From: DATBQN01 sp963755825
Lineage (GTDB): Bacteria; Acidobacteriota; Thermoanaerobaculia; Multivoradales; UBA5704
Direction: 5' to 3'
DNA: 64,000 bases
Assembly: GCA_963755825.1 (NCBI GenBank)
Contig: CAVWLA010000001.1
Location: 1,302,001-1,366,000, forward strand
Shown: positions 33,516-42,519 of the stretch, in pieces
Layout: each line of letters opens with the position of its first letter
How positions within the stretch are numbered: the first letter of the stretch is position 1
Notes under the pieces: model-generated
Database searches by the model: none
What the model was told of the DNA's origin: nothing
The model's input: only the letters and a program-made list of their open reading frames with translations
Made by a program: the position numbers and the translations under genes

Positions 33516-35212
33516 CGCGTCAACCTCCCGGCGGGCCGTCCGTGTCGAGCCGTCGTTGCGGCGGGTGCACTGGTTGCCGCGAAGGATACTCCAGGCTCGC
33601 GGCGGCGGAGCAGCCAGACCTTCCGCGGCAGCTCCGGTGTCGGCACGCGCTCGAAGTCGCGGGTCAGGTAGCCGTATACCGCCGGGAAGTCGACGTCGAA
33701 GGGATCGCCCTCCGTGGTGGGCACCGGGTACATGGCGAGGAGCGCCCAGCGGACGCGATGGGCGCGGAGCTCGGCGAGCATCGCCTCGTCGAGGCCGCCG
33801 GTCCCCGGCCAGGTCGGCAGGATGTCCCACACCGGCGCCGGGCGGTCGAGGAGGACGTACATCCCCGGCCACTCGCGCGCGATGAAGAGCGGCTCCCCTG
33901 CCGGCACCGTGCGGGCGACGCGCCGGACGAGGACGTCGTCGAGGTGGGCGGCGCGGGCGTGGAGGAAGAGGTCGTCGCCGCGCAGGCGATAGGGCACCCA
34001 CCGCTCGCCCGCCGCCTCGCCGGCGGTCAGGCGGTCGAAGAGGATCGTCTGCGGCAGCGCCACGCTCGCCGTCAACAGGACGAGAAGGACCGCCACCGCG
34101 CCGAAGGCCAACCGGCGCCGGCCGGCCGGCAGCGCCAGCGGCAGGCCGACGGCGGCGAGGATCATCGGGTGGCTCGCCTGCGTCAGGTGGAAGGTGTCGG
34201 CGCGGGCGAAGACGTGGTGGAGGTAGAAGAGGCCGACGAAGCCCGCGGCGATGGCGAGCCGGCGCTCGGTCAGCCGGTCTGGCTGTCGCTGCGAAGCATC
34301 GCCGTCCCCGCTCGTGTCGCCCCGGTCGCCGAGGGTCGCGAGAGCGACGGCGACCGCCGCCGCGCAGACCGCCGGCCAGAGGACGTAGCACGCGCCGACG
34401 CCGATCCGCTGCGCCAGCTCCCAGCCGGCGAGGCCGGCGTAGGAGCCCCAGGGCCAGCGCACCGGCACCGGCACGTTGGTGCGGCCGTGGGCGATGAAGA
34501 AGACGCACGACTTGACGAAGCCGGCGACGAAGCCGGGGATGGCGCTCATGGCGACGAACGGCGAGGCGCCGAGAGCGATGCCGGCGAGCCAGCTGGTCCA
34601 GCGCCGGACGGGGCGGTCGGCGGGCTCGCCGGGCGGCCGCCGCCAGGCGAGGAAGGCGACCAGGGCGAGCGAGCCGAGGAGGCCATAGAGGCCGTGGTTC
34701 TTGCCGACGAAGGCGGCGAAGCCGACGGCGGCGCCGAGCGCCAGGTACCGCCGCGGCGTCGGCTCTTCGATCAGCCGCACGGCGGCGAGCACCAGCGCCA
34801 TCTCGATCGCCGGCTCGAAGAGCTTGTGGCGCGGCGACATCCAGAGGACGAGGACGGCGCCGAGAAGGGCCAGGGCGGGCCAGCGGTGGACCGCCCGCCG
34901 CGCCGCGCGGAGGCCGCAGAAGAGGCCGATGCCACCGAAGAGGGCCGCCGAGAAGCGCAGCGCCAGGATGCCGTCGCCGAGAAGCCTGGCCCAGGCGGCG
35001 CACCAGAGGTAGCGCGCCGGGTCGTAGGAGCGGAAGTCGCGCAGCGGCACGGCGCCGTGGGCGGTCGCCACCGAGCCGTACCAGAGGTAGCCCTCGTCGG
35101 CCGGGTTCCAGTCGAACCGCCGCTCGGCGAGGAAGAGGGCGCCGGCGAGGAGGAGCGCGAGGAGCGCCGTCGCGAGGATCTCCCGGCGGCCGCCGGTCGT
35201 CTCGCCCTTCAT
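33512..35212 (-). CDS. Polytopic GT-C-like membrane glycosyltransferase
   Basis: 566 residues with ten or more hydrophobic helices. Just after the first helix lies WNPADEGYLWYG then GAVPLRDFRSYDP, an acidic first loop like that of GT39/GT83-type enzymes that transfer sugars from polyprenyl-phosphate donors. The C-terminal part includes a soluble region (PAPVWDILPTWPG). The acceptor and sugar are unknown. The start lies one base after the NRAMP-like gene's stop and its stop overlaps the next gene's start, so three unrelated-looking genes are translationally linked. Confidence 0.72.
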   Translation of the reverse strand: MKGETTGGRREILATALLALLLAGALFLAERRFDWNPADEGYLWYGSVATAHGAVPLRDFRSYDPARYLWCAAWARLLGDGILALRFSAALFGGIGLFCGLRAARRAVHRWPALALLGAVLVLWMSPRHKLFEPAIEMALVLAAVRLIEEPTPRRYLALGAAVGFAAFVGKNHGLYGLLGSLALVAFLAWRRPPGEPADRPVRRWTSWLAGIALGASPFVAMSAIPGFVAGFVKSCVFFIAHGRTNVPVPVRWPWGSYAGLAGWELAQRIGVGACYVLWPAVCAAAVAVALATLGDRGDTSGDGDASQRQPDRLTERRLAIAAGFVGLFYLHHVFARADTFHLTQASHPMILAAVGLPLALPAGRRRLAFGAVAVLLVLLTASVALPQTILFDRLTAGEAAGERWVPYRLRGDDLFLHARAAHLDDVLVRRVARTVPAGEPLFIAREWPGMYVLLDRPAPVWDILPTWPGTGGLDEAMLAELRAHRVRWALLAMYPVPTTEGDPFDVDFPAVYGYLTRDFERVPTPELPRKVWLLRRREPGVSFAATSAPAATTARHGRPAGRLTR

Positions 35213-35213
35213 C

Positions 35214-36464
35214 TCAAAAGACGAACATGCCGATCGCCGCGCCGAACATGAGGAGCGTCGCCGCCGCCACCACGGCGCGGCCGAGCGGCGAGCTGGGCTG
35301 GCCGTTCATCAGCTTGCGGTCGGAGGCGACGACGAGGATGCCGACGAGGAGGAACGGCGCCAGCAGGCCGTTGGCGATCGCCGACCAGTAGAGCGCGCGG
35401 ATGGGGTTGATGTCGGCGAAGTCGAGGGCGATGCCGGCGGCGGTCGACAGCAGCACGACGAAATAGAAGCCGCGCGCCGAGCCGACGCGGTGCTTGTCGA
35501 GCCCCTGCCGCCAGTGGAAGATCTCGGCGAAGGCGTAGGCGGCGGAGCCGGAGAGGGTCGGGATGGCGAGGGTGCCGACGCCCAGGAGGCCGAGGGTATA
35601 GAGGGTCGCCGCCAGGTTGCCGGCGAGCGGCCGGAGCGCCTCCGCCGCCTGCCGCGAGGTCTCGATGTTGGTCAGGCCGTGCGCGTGGAGGGTGAGCGCC
35701 GTCGTCAGGATGACGAAGAACATCACCAGGTTGGAGGCGAAGGTGCCGACCCCGACGTCGAGCTTGCGGTCGACGATCTCGCGCGAGGTCGCCAGCGGGT
35801 GGCGGACGATCATCCGCCGCCCCTTGGCCTTCTCCTCCTCGACCTCCTGCGACGCCTGCCAGAAGAAGAGGTAGGGGCTGATCGTGGTGCCGAGGATGGC
35901 GACCAGCATCGCCCACGCCTGCCGCCCCTTGGGGAGCGCCGGCACGAAGGCGTCGTGGAGGACCGCCGCCCACGACGGGTGGACGAGGAACGCCGTCACC
36001 ACGTAGGCGAAGAGCGACAGCGCCAGCCACTTGAGGATCCTGGCGAGCTGGAAGTAGCGCAGGCGGACGGTGGCGACGGCGATCCCCACCCCGAAGCAGA
36101 CGACGAGGAGGTGCGAGTTGATGTGGGTGAGCATCTCGCCGGCGTCCGCCATCGCCGCCAGATCGGCGCCGATGTTGAGCGTGTTGGCGGCGAGGAGGGC
36201 GACCGCCGCGGCGATCAGGAGCGGCTTGGGGAAGCGCTTGCCGAGCGCGCCGGCGAGCCCTTCGCCGGTGACCATGCCGATGCGGGCGCACATCATCTGC
36301 ACCGCCGCCATCAGCGGCCAGGTGATCACCGCCGTCCACAGCAGGCTGGTGCCGAGCTGCGCGCCGGCGATCGAGTAGGTGGCGATGCCGGAGGGGTCGT
36401 CGTCGGCGGCGCCGGTGATGACCCCGGGCCCCAGGCTGGAGAAGAAGCGCCTGGCGAGCCCCAT
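35214..36464 (-). CDS. NRAMP-related (SLC11-like) metal ion transporter
   Basis: 416 residues from MGLARRFFSSLGPG; the frame extends upstream but the added 34 residues are Arg/Ser/Pro-rich and unlike the family. About eleven helices. The helix-1 motif reads GAADDDPSGIATY, where canonical NRAMP proteins have DPGN, and the helix-6 region reads TTISPYLFFWQASQE in place of the MPH-containing metal site. These changes occur in a branch of bacterial NRAMP-related proteins, some reported to carry Mg2+, so Mn2+ or Fe2+ should not be assumed. First gene of a coupled trio with the GT-C-like protein and an S33 hydrolase; divergent from the symporter gene. Confidence 0.85.
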   Translation of the reverse strand: MGLARRFFSSLGPGVITGAADDDPSGIATYSIAGAQLGTSLLWTAVITWPLMAAVQMMCARIGMVTGEGLAGALGKRFPKPLLIAAAVALLAANTLNIGADLAAMADAGEMLTHINSHLLVVCFGVGIAVATVRLRYFQLARILKWLALSLFAYVVTAFLVHPSWAAVLHDAFVPALPKGRQAWAMLVAILGTTISPYLFFWQASQEVEEEKAKGRRMIVRHPLATSREIVDRKLDVGVGTFASNLVMFFVILTTALTLHAHGLTNIETSRQAAEALRPLAGNLAATLYTLGLLGVGTLAIPTLSGSAAYAFAEIFHWRQGLDKHRVGSARGFYFVVLLSTAAGIALDFADINPIRALYWSAIANGLLAPFLLVGILVVASDRKLMNGQPSSPLGRAVVAAATLLMFGAAIGMFVF

Positions 36465-36646
36465 TCTCTTCGCGCTCAATCGGGCTCGGCTCGTGGGGCT
36501 CGCAGGGTGGGTGCGCGAATCGGGAGGCGCGGATCGGGAGGCGCCGGCCGCGGGCCGGGCCGGCACGGGGAGTCTAACAGCGGCGGGCTGGAAACTCGTT
36601 CCCGCTCCGCCCGCGATTCGAACGCAATCCCGCTTAAGATCCGCCG

Positions 36647-38047
36647 ATGATCCGCCACCCTCGGCTGCTCGTCGCCGCCCTGGCGGCCCTGGCGCTCGCC
36701 GCCGCGCTCACCGTCGGCGATGCCTACGGGCTCGTCCACATCCCCGCCGCCGCGCTCGTCGCGGCGCGCTGGACGGCGCTCGCCGGCCTCGCCGCCTACG
36801 CCACCCTCCGCCGCTCGCTCACCACCTGGATCCTCGTCGCCATGGCGCTCGGCGCCGAGCTCGGCCACGACCTGCCGGCCGTCGCCATCCAGCTCCGCGT
36901 CCTCTCGCTCATCTTCCTGCGCATGATCAAGACGATCATCGCGCCGCTCCTCTTCGGCACTCTGGTGGTGGGGATCGCCGGCCATGCCGACTTGAAGCAG
37001 GTCGGGCGGATGGGGGTGAAGGCGCTGATCTACTTCGAGGTCGTCACCACCCTCGCGCTCTTCATCGGCCTCGCCGCGATCAACCTCTCGCGCGCCGGCG
37101 TCGGGGTCAAGCTGCCGCCCGCCGCGGCGGTCGAGGAGACGGCGGTCAAGCAGACGCCCTCCGACATCCTGCTCCACATCTTTCCCGAGAACATCGCCAA
37201 GTCGATCGCCGAGGGGCAGGTGCTGCAGATCGTCGTCTTCTCGATCCTCTTCGCCGTCGCCTTGGGCATGCTGCCGGAAGCCACCCGACGGCCGATGCTG
37301 GCCTTCGCCGAAAGCCTCTCGGAGACGATGTTCCAGTTCACCAACCTGGTGATGCTCTTCGCGCCGGTGGGGGTCGGCGCGGCGATCGCCTACACCGTCG
37401 GGCACATGGGCTTAAGCGTCCTCGTCAACCTCTTCCAGCTCCTGGCGACGCTCTATCTGGCCCTCACCGCCTTCCTCCTCCTCGTGCTGCTCCCCGTGGC
37501 GCTCCTCTTCCGCGTGCCGGTGAAGCGCTTCGTGCGGGCGATCGCCGAGCCGGTCTCGATCGCCTTCGCGACGACCAGCTCCGAGGCCGCCCTGCCGCGG
37601 GCGATGGAGGCGATGGAGCGGCTCGGCGTGCCGCGCCAGATCGTCGCCTTCGTCATCCCCACCGGCTACAGCTTCAACCTCGACGGCACGACGCTCTACC
37701 TCTCGCTCGCCGCCGTCTTCGTGGCGCAGGCGGCCGGCATCCACCTGAGCTTCGGCCAGCAGCTCCTCATGTGCTTCACCCTGATGCTCACCAGCAAGGG
37801 CGTCGCCGGGGTGCCGCGCGCCTCGCTGGTGATCCTCCTCGGCACCGCCGCCTCCTTCCACCTGCCGATCGAGCCGATCTTCCTCATCCTCGGCATCGAC
37901 GAGCTGATGGACATGGCGCGCACCTCGGTCAACGTCATCGGCAACTGCCTGGCGACGGTGGTGATCGCGCGCTGGGAAGGAGAGATGGGGCCGGAGAGGC
38001 CGGAGCTGGTGCCAGCAGGGCCCGGCGAGCCGCTGGCGATCGAATAG
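36647..38047 (+). CDS. Dicarboxylate/amino acid:cation symporter (DAACS, GltP/DctA-like)
   Basis: 466 residues. Family hallmarks are all visible: TTSSEAALPRAMEAM (the serine-rich reentrant loop HP1), IPTGYSFNLDGTTLY (helix 7), LTSKGVAGVPRAS (HP2) and DMARTSVNVIGN (helix 8, with the Asp and Asn that bind substrate and cation). The Arg in DMARTSVNV suits acidic substrates such as glutamate, aspartate or C4-dicarboxylates. The N-terminus has an extra hydrophobic stretch of about 55 residues compared with DctA. No ribosome-binding site is obvious before the ATG. A single gene, divergent from the NRAMP-like gene. Confidence 0.93.
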   Translation: MIRHPRLLVAALAALALAAALTVGDAYGLVHIPAAALVAARWTALAGLAAYATLRRSLTTWILVAMALGAELGHDLPAVAIQLRVLSLIFLRMIKTIIAPLLFGTLVVGIAGHADLKQVGRMGVKALIYFEVVTTLALFIGLAAINLSRAGVGVKLPPAAAVEETAVKQTPSDILLHIFPENIAKSIAEGQVLQIVVFSILFAVALGMLPEATRRPMLAFAESLSETMFQFTNLVMLFAPVGVGAAIAYTVGHMGLSVLVNLFQLLATLYLALTAFLLLVLLPVALLFRVPVKRFVRAIAEPVSIAFATTSSEAALPRAMEAMERLGVPRQIVAFVIPTGYSFNLDGTTLYLSLAAVFVAQAAGIHLSFGQQLLMCFTLMLTSKGVAGVPRASLVILLGTAASFHLPIEPIFLILGIDELMDMARTSVNVIGNCLATVVIARWEGEMGPERPELVPAGPGEPLAIE

Positions 38048-38076
38048 CCGTCGAATTGCCGTCGGGCAGGAGAGAC

Positions 38077-38108
38077 AAAAAAACCGGCGCCCGTAGGGGA
38101 GCGCCGGT
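38077..38108 (-). terminator. Rho-independent terminator after the FAD oxidase gene
   Basis: Perfect 8-bp stem (ACCGGCGC / GCGCCGGT, 38083-38090 and 38101-38108) with a 10-base loop. In minus-strand RNA it is followed by seven U residues (the A run at 38077-38083 on the plus strand). It lies 100 bp past the stop of the oxidase gene and also separates that operon from the convergent symporter gene. Confidence 0.8.
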
Positions 38109-38208
38109 GTGCACGGAGACCGCGGACGGCGTCCGCGGCGAGCTGCGTTCCGTTGGGTTATCGAAGCAAATCCCGCGCCATCGAGGGCCCGGGCGGGCGG
38201 CTGGTGCC

Positions 38209-39369
38209 TCAGGCGGCGGGGAAGAGCGGCTCCGTCGTCTCCCCGAGGAGGCGCTGAGCCAGGTAGCGGCCGGTGGCGAAGCCGAGCGACATGCCGTGGC
38301 CGTTGAAGCCGGCGGCATAGAGGGCCGCCGGCAGGCCAGGAACCTCGCCGATGCTCGGCAGCCCGTCGGCGGTGAAGCCCATGGTCCCCGCCCAGCGCTG
38401 GGCGACCGGCCGGCCGGCGAAGCGCGGAAAGGCGTCGGCGAGGAAGCTTTCGAGAGCGCCCTGCACCGTCGCCGTCGGCGCTTCGGCGGTCCCCACCTCG
38501 ACCTCGCGCGCCGCCCAGCGGCAGCCGCCGACGACGACGGCGCCGTCGCCGAGCTGGCGGATGTACTCGTAGCCGTCGTTGATGTACCAGACGCCGGGGA
38601 GGTCGCGCGGTCCGGGCGCCGTGGCGAGGATCTGCCCGCGGACGGCGCGGACGGCGCCGTCGAGATGCGGCAGCAGCGCCGGCGCGTAGGCGTTGAGGGC
38701 GAAGACGGCGCGCTCGGCGATCACCTCGCCGGCCTCCGCCGTCAGCCGCACCCGCTCCCCCGCCGGGGCCAGCTCGCGCACCGCGAAGCCGGTGCGGACG
38801 TCGGCGCCGGAGAGCCGCGCGATGCCGCGGCAGAGGCGCACCGGCTGCAGGCCGCCGTCGCGGCCCTGGAAGATGGCGCCGCCCAGCCGCTCGCTGCCGC
38901 TGGCGCGGCGCACCTCGGCCGCCGGCCGCCAGTCGAGGTCGAAGCCGAGCGCCGCGAGCGCCGCGGCGCTCGCCTCGAGGCCGGCCTCCTGTGCCGTGCC
39001 GGCGAGCGCCGCGATCCAGCTCCCCTCGGGGCGGAAGTCGCAGTCAATGCGGCCGTTGTCCAAGAGCTCGCCGCGGACCAGCTCGCGGTTGTCGCGCGAG
39101 AGCTCCCACAGGCGGAGCGCCGCCGCGGCGCCGATCGCCTCGACCAGCTCGGCGTAGGGCTCGGGGGTGCCGGTGATCAGGAAGCCGGCGTTGCGCCCCG
39201 AGGCGCGGCAGGCGACGCCGCCGGCCTCGAGGACGACGACGCGCCGGCCGGCCTGCTGCAGCCAGTAGGCCGTCGAGAGGCCGACGATGCCGCCGCCGAC
39301 GACGGCGACGTCCACCTCCTCAGGCGGGGCGCTGGCGAGCCAGAGCGATGGACCGGCGTCCTGCGGCAT
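38209..39369 (-). CDS. FAD-dependent oxidoreductase, DAO family (PuuB-like)
   Basis: 386 residues. Rossmann FAD-binding start VDVAVVGGGIVGLSTAYWL, second glycine-rich area ASGRNAGFL after VLEAGG, a substrate-binding middle domain, and the C-terminal FAD contact RWAGTMGFTADGLPSIGEV with AAGFNGHGMSLGFATG. The pattern is closest to gamma-glutamylputrescine oxidase and related amine or amino-acid oxidases that deaminate substrates with release of H2O2. CAGGAGA before the ATG. Last gene of a group with thiolase and a short-chain dehydrogenase, ended by a terminator. The exact substrate is not evident. Confidence 0.85.
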   Translation of the reverse strand: MPQDAGPSLWLASAPPEEVDVAVVGGGIVGLSTAYWLQQAGRRVVVLEAGGVACRASGRNAGFLITGTPEPYAELVEAIGAAAALRLWELSRDNRELVRGELLDNGRIDCDFRPEGSWIAALAGTAQEAGLEASAAALAALGFDLDWRPAAEVRRASGSERLGGAIFQGRDGGLQPVRLCRGIARLSGADVRTGFAVRELAPAGERVRLTAEAGEVIAERAVFALNAYAPALLPHLDGAVRAVRGQILATAPGPRDLPGVWYINDGYEYIRQLGDGAVVVGGCRWAAREVEVGTAEAPTATVQGALESFLADAFPRFAGRPVAQRWAGTMGFTADGLPSIGEVPGLPAALYAAGFNGHGMSLGFATGRYLAQRLLGETTEPLFPAA

Positions 39370-39411
39370 GGCGATCTCCTGTGTCCCCTCGAGCGCTGGT
39401 TGACGAGCGGC

Positions 39412-40164
39412 TCAGCCGACCAGCACGCTGCCGCCGTTGACGTTCAGGATCTCGCCGGTGATGTGGCGGGCGAGCGGCGAGGCGAGGAAGACGACCGGGC
39501 CGGCGACGTCCTCCGGCGTCGCCACCCGCCCGAGGGGGATGGTGGCGGCGATGTCGCGGCCGGCGTCGCCGGCGAGGGCCTCGGCGGTCATGTCGGTGTC
39601 GACCCAGCCGGGCGCCACCGAGTTGACGCGGATCTTCGGCGCCAGCTCCGTCGACCACGACTTGGTCGCCGAGATCATGGCCCCCTTGCTCGCCGCGTAG
39701 GCGCTGTAGAAGGGCTCGCCGCGCTGTCCGGCGGTCGACGAGACGTTGACGATCGAGCCGTCCGCCGAGCGCTCGAGGAAGGGGATCGCCTCTTTGGCGC
39801 AGAGGAAGGGGCCGATGACGTTGACCGAGAGGGTCGCCTCCAGCCGCTCCTTCTCCATCCGCAGCAGCGGGTCGTGGACCCAGACGCCGGCGTTGTTGAC
39901 CAGGCAGTCGAGGCCTCCCCAACCGGCGACGAACTCGAACATCTTGGCGATCTGGCTGCGGCGCGTCACGTCGCAGTGAAACATCCCGTGCGGCCGGCCG
40001 GAGAGGCTGCGCAGCTCGGCGAGGAGCGCCGCGGCGCGCTCGTGGCTCGCCATGTATTGGACGAGGACGGTGGCGCCGGCGCGGGCGAAGAGGCGGCAGC
40101 TCGCGGCGCCGATGCCGCGGCTGCCGCCGGTGACCAGGACGCGGTGGCCGGAGAGGTCGATCAT
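39412..40164 (-). CDS. Short-chain dehydrogenase/reductase (FabG-like)
   Basis: 250 residues starting MIDLSGHRVLVTGG. Classical SDR features: cofactor motif TGGSRGIG (12-19), NNAGVW (90-95), catalytic Ser143, Tyr156 and Lys160 in YAASK, and PGWVDTDM after the active site. The C-terminus (ITGEILNVNGGSVLVG) is that of FabG/3-oxoacyl reductases. It lies 20 bp after a thiolase gene and 42 bp before the oxidase gene. Reduction of a 3-oxoacyl-CoA made by the thiolase is a reasonable guess, but SDR substrate cannot be read from sequence. Confidence 0.88.
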   Translation of the reverse strand: MIDLSGHRVLVTGGSRGIGAASCRLFARAGATVLVQYMASHERAAALLAELRSLSGRPHGMFHCDVTRRSQIAKMFEFVAGWGGLDCLVNNAGVWVHDPLLRMEKERLEATLSVNVIGPFLCAKEAIPFLERSADGSIVNVSSTAGQRGEPFYSAYAASKGAMISATKSWSTELAPKIRVNSVAPGWVDTDMTAEALAGDAGRDIAATIPLGRVATPEDVAGPVVFLASPLARHITGEILNVNGGSVLVG

Positions 40165-40184
40165 GGCGGCTGCGGGCGGCGGCG

Positions 40185-41372
40185 TCAGCCGGCGCTCTCG
40201 ACCACCATGGCGATGCCCTGGCCGCCGCCGATGCAGGCCGAGGCGACGCCGCGCCCGCCGCCGCGCCGCGCGAGCTCCTTGAGGAGCGTCAGCACGATGC
40301 GGGTGCCGGTGGCACCCAGCGGATGGCCGAGGGCGATGGCGCCGCCGTTGACGTTCAGCTTGTCGACGTCGAGCCCGAGCTCCTTGACGACGGCGAGGAT
40401 CTGGCCGGCGAAGGCCTCGTTGATCTCGAAGAGGTCGACGTCGCCGAGCGCCATCCCCGCCTTGTCGAGGGCCTTGCGAATGGCGGGCGCCGGACCGATC
40501 CCCATGCGCGACGGATCGACCCCGACGACCGCCCAGGAGACGACGCGGCCGAGCGATTTCCAGCCGCGCTCCTCCACCCTCGCCGCGGTCGACAGGATCA
40601 TCATCGCGGCGCCGTCGACGATCCCCGAGGCATTGCCGGCGGTGACGAAGCCGTCCTTGTCGAAGGCCGGCGGCAGGCCGGCGAGATCCTCCGCCGTGCT
40701 CTCCGGCCGCAGGTGGTCGTCGCGCTCGACGAGCTGGGCGCGCTTGCCCTTCCCCACCGGCACCGCGACCACCTCGGCGGCGAGGCGTCCGGCGCTCCAT
40801 GCCTCGCCGGCGCGGCGCTGCGAGAGGAGGGCGAAACGGTCCTGCTCCTCGCGGCTGATGCCGTAGTCGCGCGCCAGGTTGTTGCTCGTCTGCGCCATGT
40901 AGCAGCCGCAGTAGGGGTCCATCAGCGAGGCCATGAGGAGGTCCTGGAGCTGGCCCTGGCCGAGCTTGAAGCCGCGGCGGGCGCCGTAGATGACGTGCGG
41001 CGCCTGCGACATGTTCTCCATGCCGCCGACGAGGCAGGTCGTCGCCTCGCCGGCGAGGATGGCGTGGGCGCCGGAGACGATCGCCTGCACGCCGGAGCCG
41101 CAGAGCCGGTTGACGGTGAGCGCCGGCACCTCCTGCGGCACGCCGGCTTTGAGCGCCACGTGGCGGGCGCCGTAGATGGCGTCGGTCGAGGTCTGCAGGG
41201 CGTTGCCGACGAAGGTCTGATCGATCTCCGCGGGGGCGATGCCGGTGCGCTCGAAGAGGGCGCGTGCGGCATGGGCGCCGAGATCGATCGCCGAGATCTC
41301 GGCGAACGAGCCATTGTATTCAGCCATCGGGGTGCGCACCCCGTCGACGAGGACCAGGTCTTCTGCGTTCAT
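40185..41372 (-). CDS. Thiolase (acetyl-CoA C-acyltransferase)
   Basis: 395 residues, the normal length. Acyl-accepting Cys91 in NRLCGSG, His350 in NVNGGAIALGHPLGATG and general-base Cys380 in SACIGGGQG give the complete thiolase active site, plus NEAFAGQ. Such enzymes condense or cleave 3-oxoacyl-CoA (acetoacetyl-CoA in the biosynthetic branch). AGGAGAGAG lies before the ATG. Operon with an SDR and an FAD oxidase. The pair resembles PhaA-PhaB, but no PhaC synthase is present, so polyhydroxybutyrate synthesis is not supported. Confidence 0.92.
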   Translation of the reverse strand: MNAEDLVLVDGVRTPMAEYNGSFAEISAIDLGAHAARALFERTGIAPAEIDQTFVGNALQTSTDAIYGARHVALKAGVPQEVPALTVNRLCGSGVQAIVSGAHAILAGEATTCLVGGMENMSQAPHVIYGARRGFKLGQGQLQDLLMASLMDPYCGCYMAQTSNNLARDYGISREEQDRFALLSQRRAGEAWSAGRLAAEVVAVPVGKGKRAQLVERDDHLRPESTAEDLAGLPPAFDKDGFVTAGNASGIVDGAAMMILSTAARVEERGWKSLGRVVSWAVVGVDPSRMGIGPAPAIRKALDKAGMALGDVDLFEINEAFAGQILAVVKELGLDVDKLNVNGGAIALGHPLGATGTRIVLTLLKELARRGGGRGVASACIGGGQGIAMVVESAG

Positions 41373-41463
41373 CGGAAGCTCTCTCTCCTAGACGAAAGAA
41401 ACGGCGGGGGAACCGCCAGATCCCAGCAATCTCATGACTCTCACCCCTGGCGCCGGCACCCGC

Positions 41464-42519
41464 TCAGACCAGCTCGTGGAAGCGGCGGCGCCAATCATTC
41501 ATGTCGGCCGCCGGCCGCGCGCGGTGGGCGAGGAGGACGGCGATCGTCCGCCGGTCCGGATCGACGAACAGGCTGCCGCCGGCGTAGCCCATGTGGCCGA
41601 AGGCGCGCAGCCCGAGGGGCGCTGCGGTGATCGAGCCGGCGGTGCGCCGCTGCCAGCCGAGCGCATGCGCCTCTCCTCCCTCGGCGAGGGCGCGAGCGAC
41701 GCTCGCCGGTTGCAACAGGCGGCCCGGAGCGAGCCATTCCCGCCCCAGGGCCCAGAGGTCGGCGGCGCGCCCGAAGAGGCCGGAGTGGCCGGACAGGCGG
41801 CTGCCGAGGCCGAGCAGGAAGCGGGCGTTGGCATCCTGGACGATGCCGGGCGGCGGCGGCGGCTGGACGGCGATCGCCAGGCCCTGCTCCGCCGCCAGCT
41901 CGACGTCCTTGGCGCTGGCGAGGAGGCTCTCGGCGACGTCCGGGCGGTCGCCGGGCGACGGCACGACGCGGCGGAGGCCGAGCGGCAGCAGCACCTCCTG
42001 GCGCAGCAGGCGGGCGACGGGAGTGCCCAGACGGTGCTCGGCGGCGAGCGCCCAGAGGATGTAGCCGAGGTCGCTGTAGGTGTCGGGCGGCGCCGCCGGC
42101 AGGTCGCCGCCGAGGAGGAGCGCGAGCACCTCGTCGCGCGAGCGGCAGCGAGCGTAGAGCGGCGTCCAGGCGGCGAGCCCCGAGCGGTGGGCGAGGAGGT
42201 CGGCGAGCCGGCGGGAGGCGAGAGGGGGCGCCGCCGCCGGGAAGATCTCTTCCACCGTCGCCGCGAGCGGCAGCCGGCCGGCGGCATCGAGGGCGAGCGC
42301 CAGGGTGGCGACGAAGGGCTTGGTGAGCGAGGCGAGGTCGAAGCGGGTGGCGGGGCCTGCCGCGAGAGCGGGGCGACGGGCGAGGCCGGCGGCGGCGATG
42401 CGCTCGATGCGGTCGGCGCTGCCGACGAGGGCGACGCCGGACGAGGCGTCGCCCGCGGCGATGACCTCGGCGAGAAAACGGGCGAGCGCCGGGTCCGAGG
42501 GGAGCGGGCTAGACGTAAT
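41464..42519 (-). CDS. Serine hydrolase, beta-lactamase class C / EstB-like; start codon unclear
   Basis: The frame encodes a penicillin-binding-fold hydrolase: FDLASLTKPFVATLA with the SxxK nucleophile pair, YSDLGY in place of YxN, and FGHMGYAGG as the third motif. These residues lie upstream of the first ATG (42255) of the frame, and no ATG, GTG or TTG occurs between the in-frame stop and the SLTK motif. The boundary given is a rare ATT at 42519, inside the end of the thrC gene, yielding 351 residues; CTG or an unnoticed indel are alternatives. No signal peptide is visible. Beta-lactamase-like esterases and peptidases share this fold; antibiotic resistance should not be inferred. Confidence 0.75.
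   Translation of the reverse strand: MTSSPLPSDPALARFLAEVIAAGDASSGVALVGSADRIERIAAAGLARRPALAAGPATRFDLASLTKPFVATLALALDAAGRLPLAATVEEIFPAAAPPLASRRLADLLAHRSGLAAWTPLYARCRSRDEVLALLLGGDLPAAPPDTYSDLGYILWALAAEHRLGTPVARLLRQEVLLPLGLRRVVPSPGDRPDVAESLLASAKDVELAAEQGLAIAVQPPPPPGIVQDANARFLLGLGSRLSGHSGLFGRAADLWALGREWLAPGRLLQPASVARALAEGGEAHALGWQRRTAGSITAAPLGLRAFGHMGYAGGSLFVDPDRRTIAVLLAHRARPAADMNDWRRRFHELV

Noticed and set aside
39412..40185. Polyhydroxybutyrate (phaA-phaB) operon
   Set aside because: Thiolase and SDR are adjacent, but no PhaC, PhaR or phasin gene is nearby and the next gene is an amine or amino-acid oxidase.
41464..42519. Antibiotic-resistance beta-lactamase
   Set aside because: Motifs place it in the class C/EstB fold, but no signal peptide is seen and most such proteins are esterases or peptidases.
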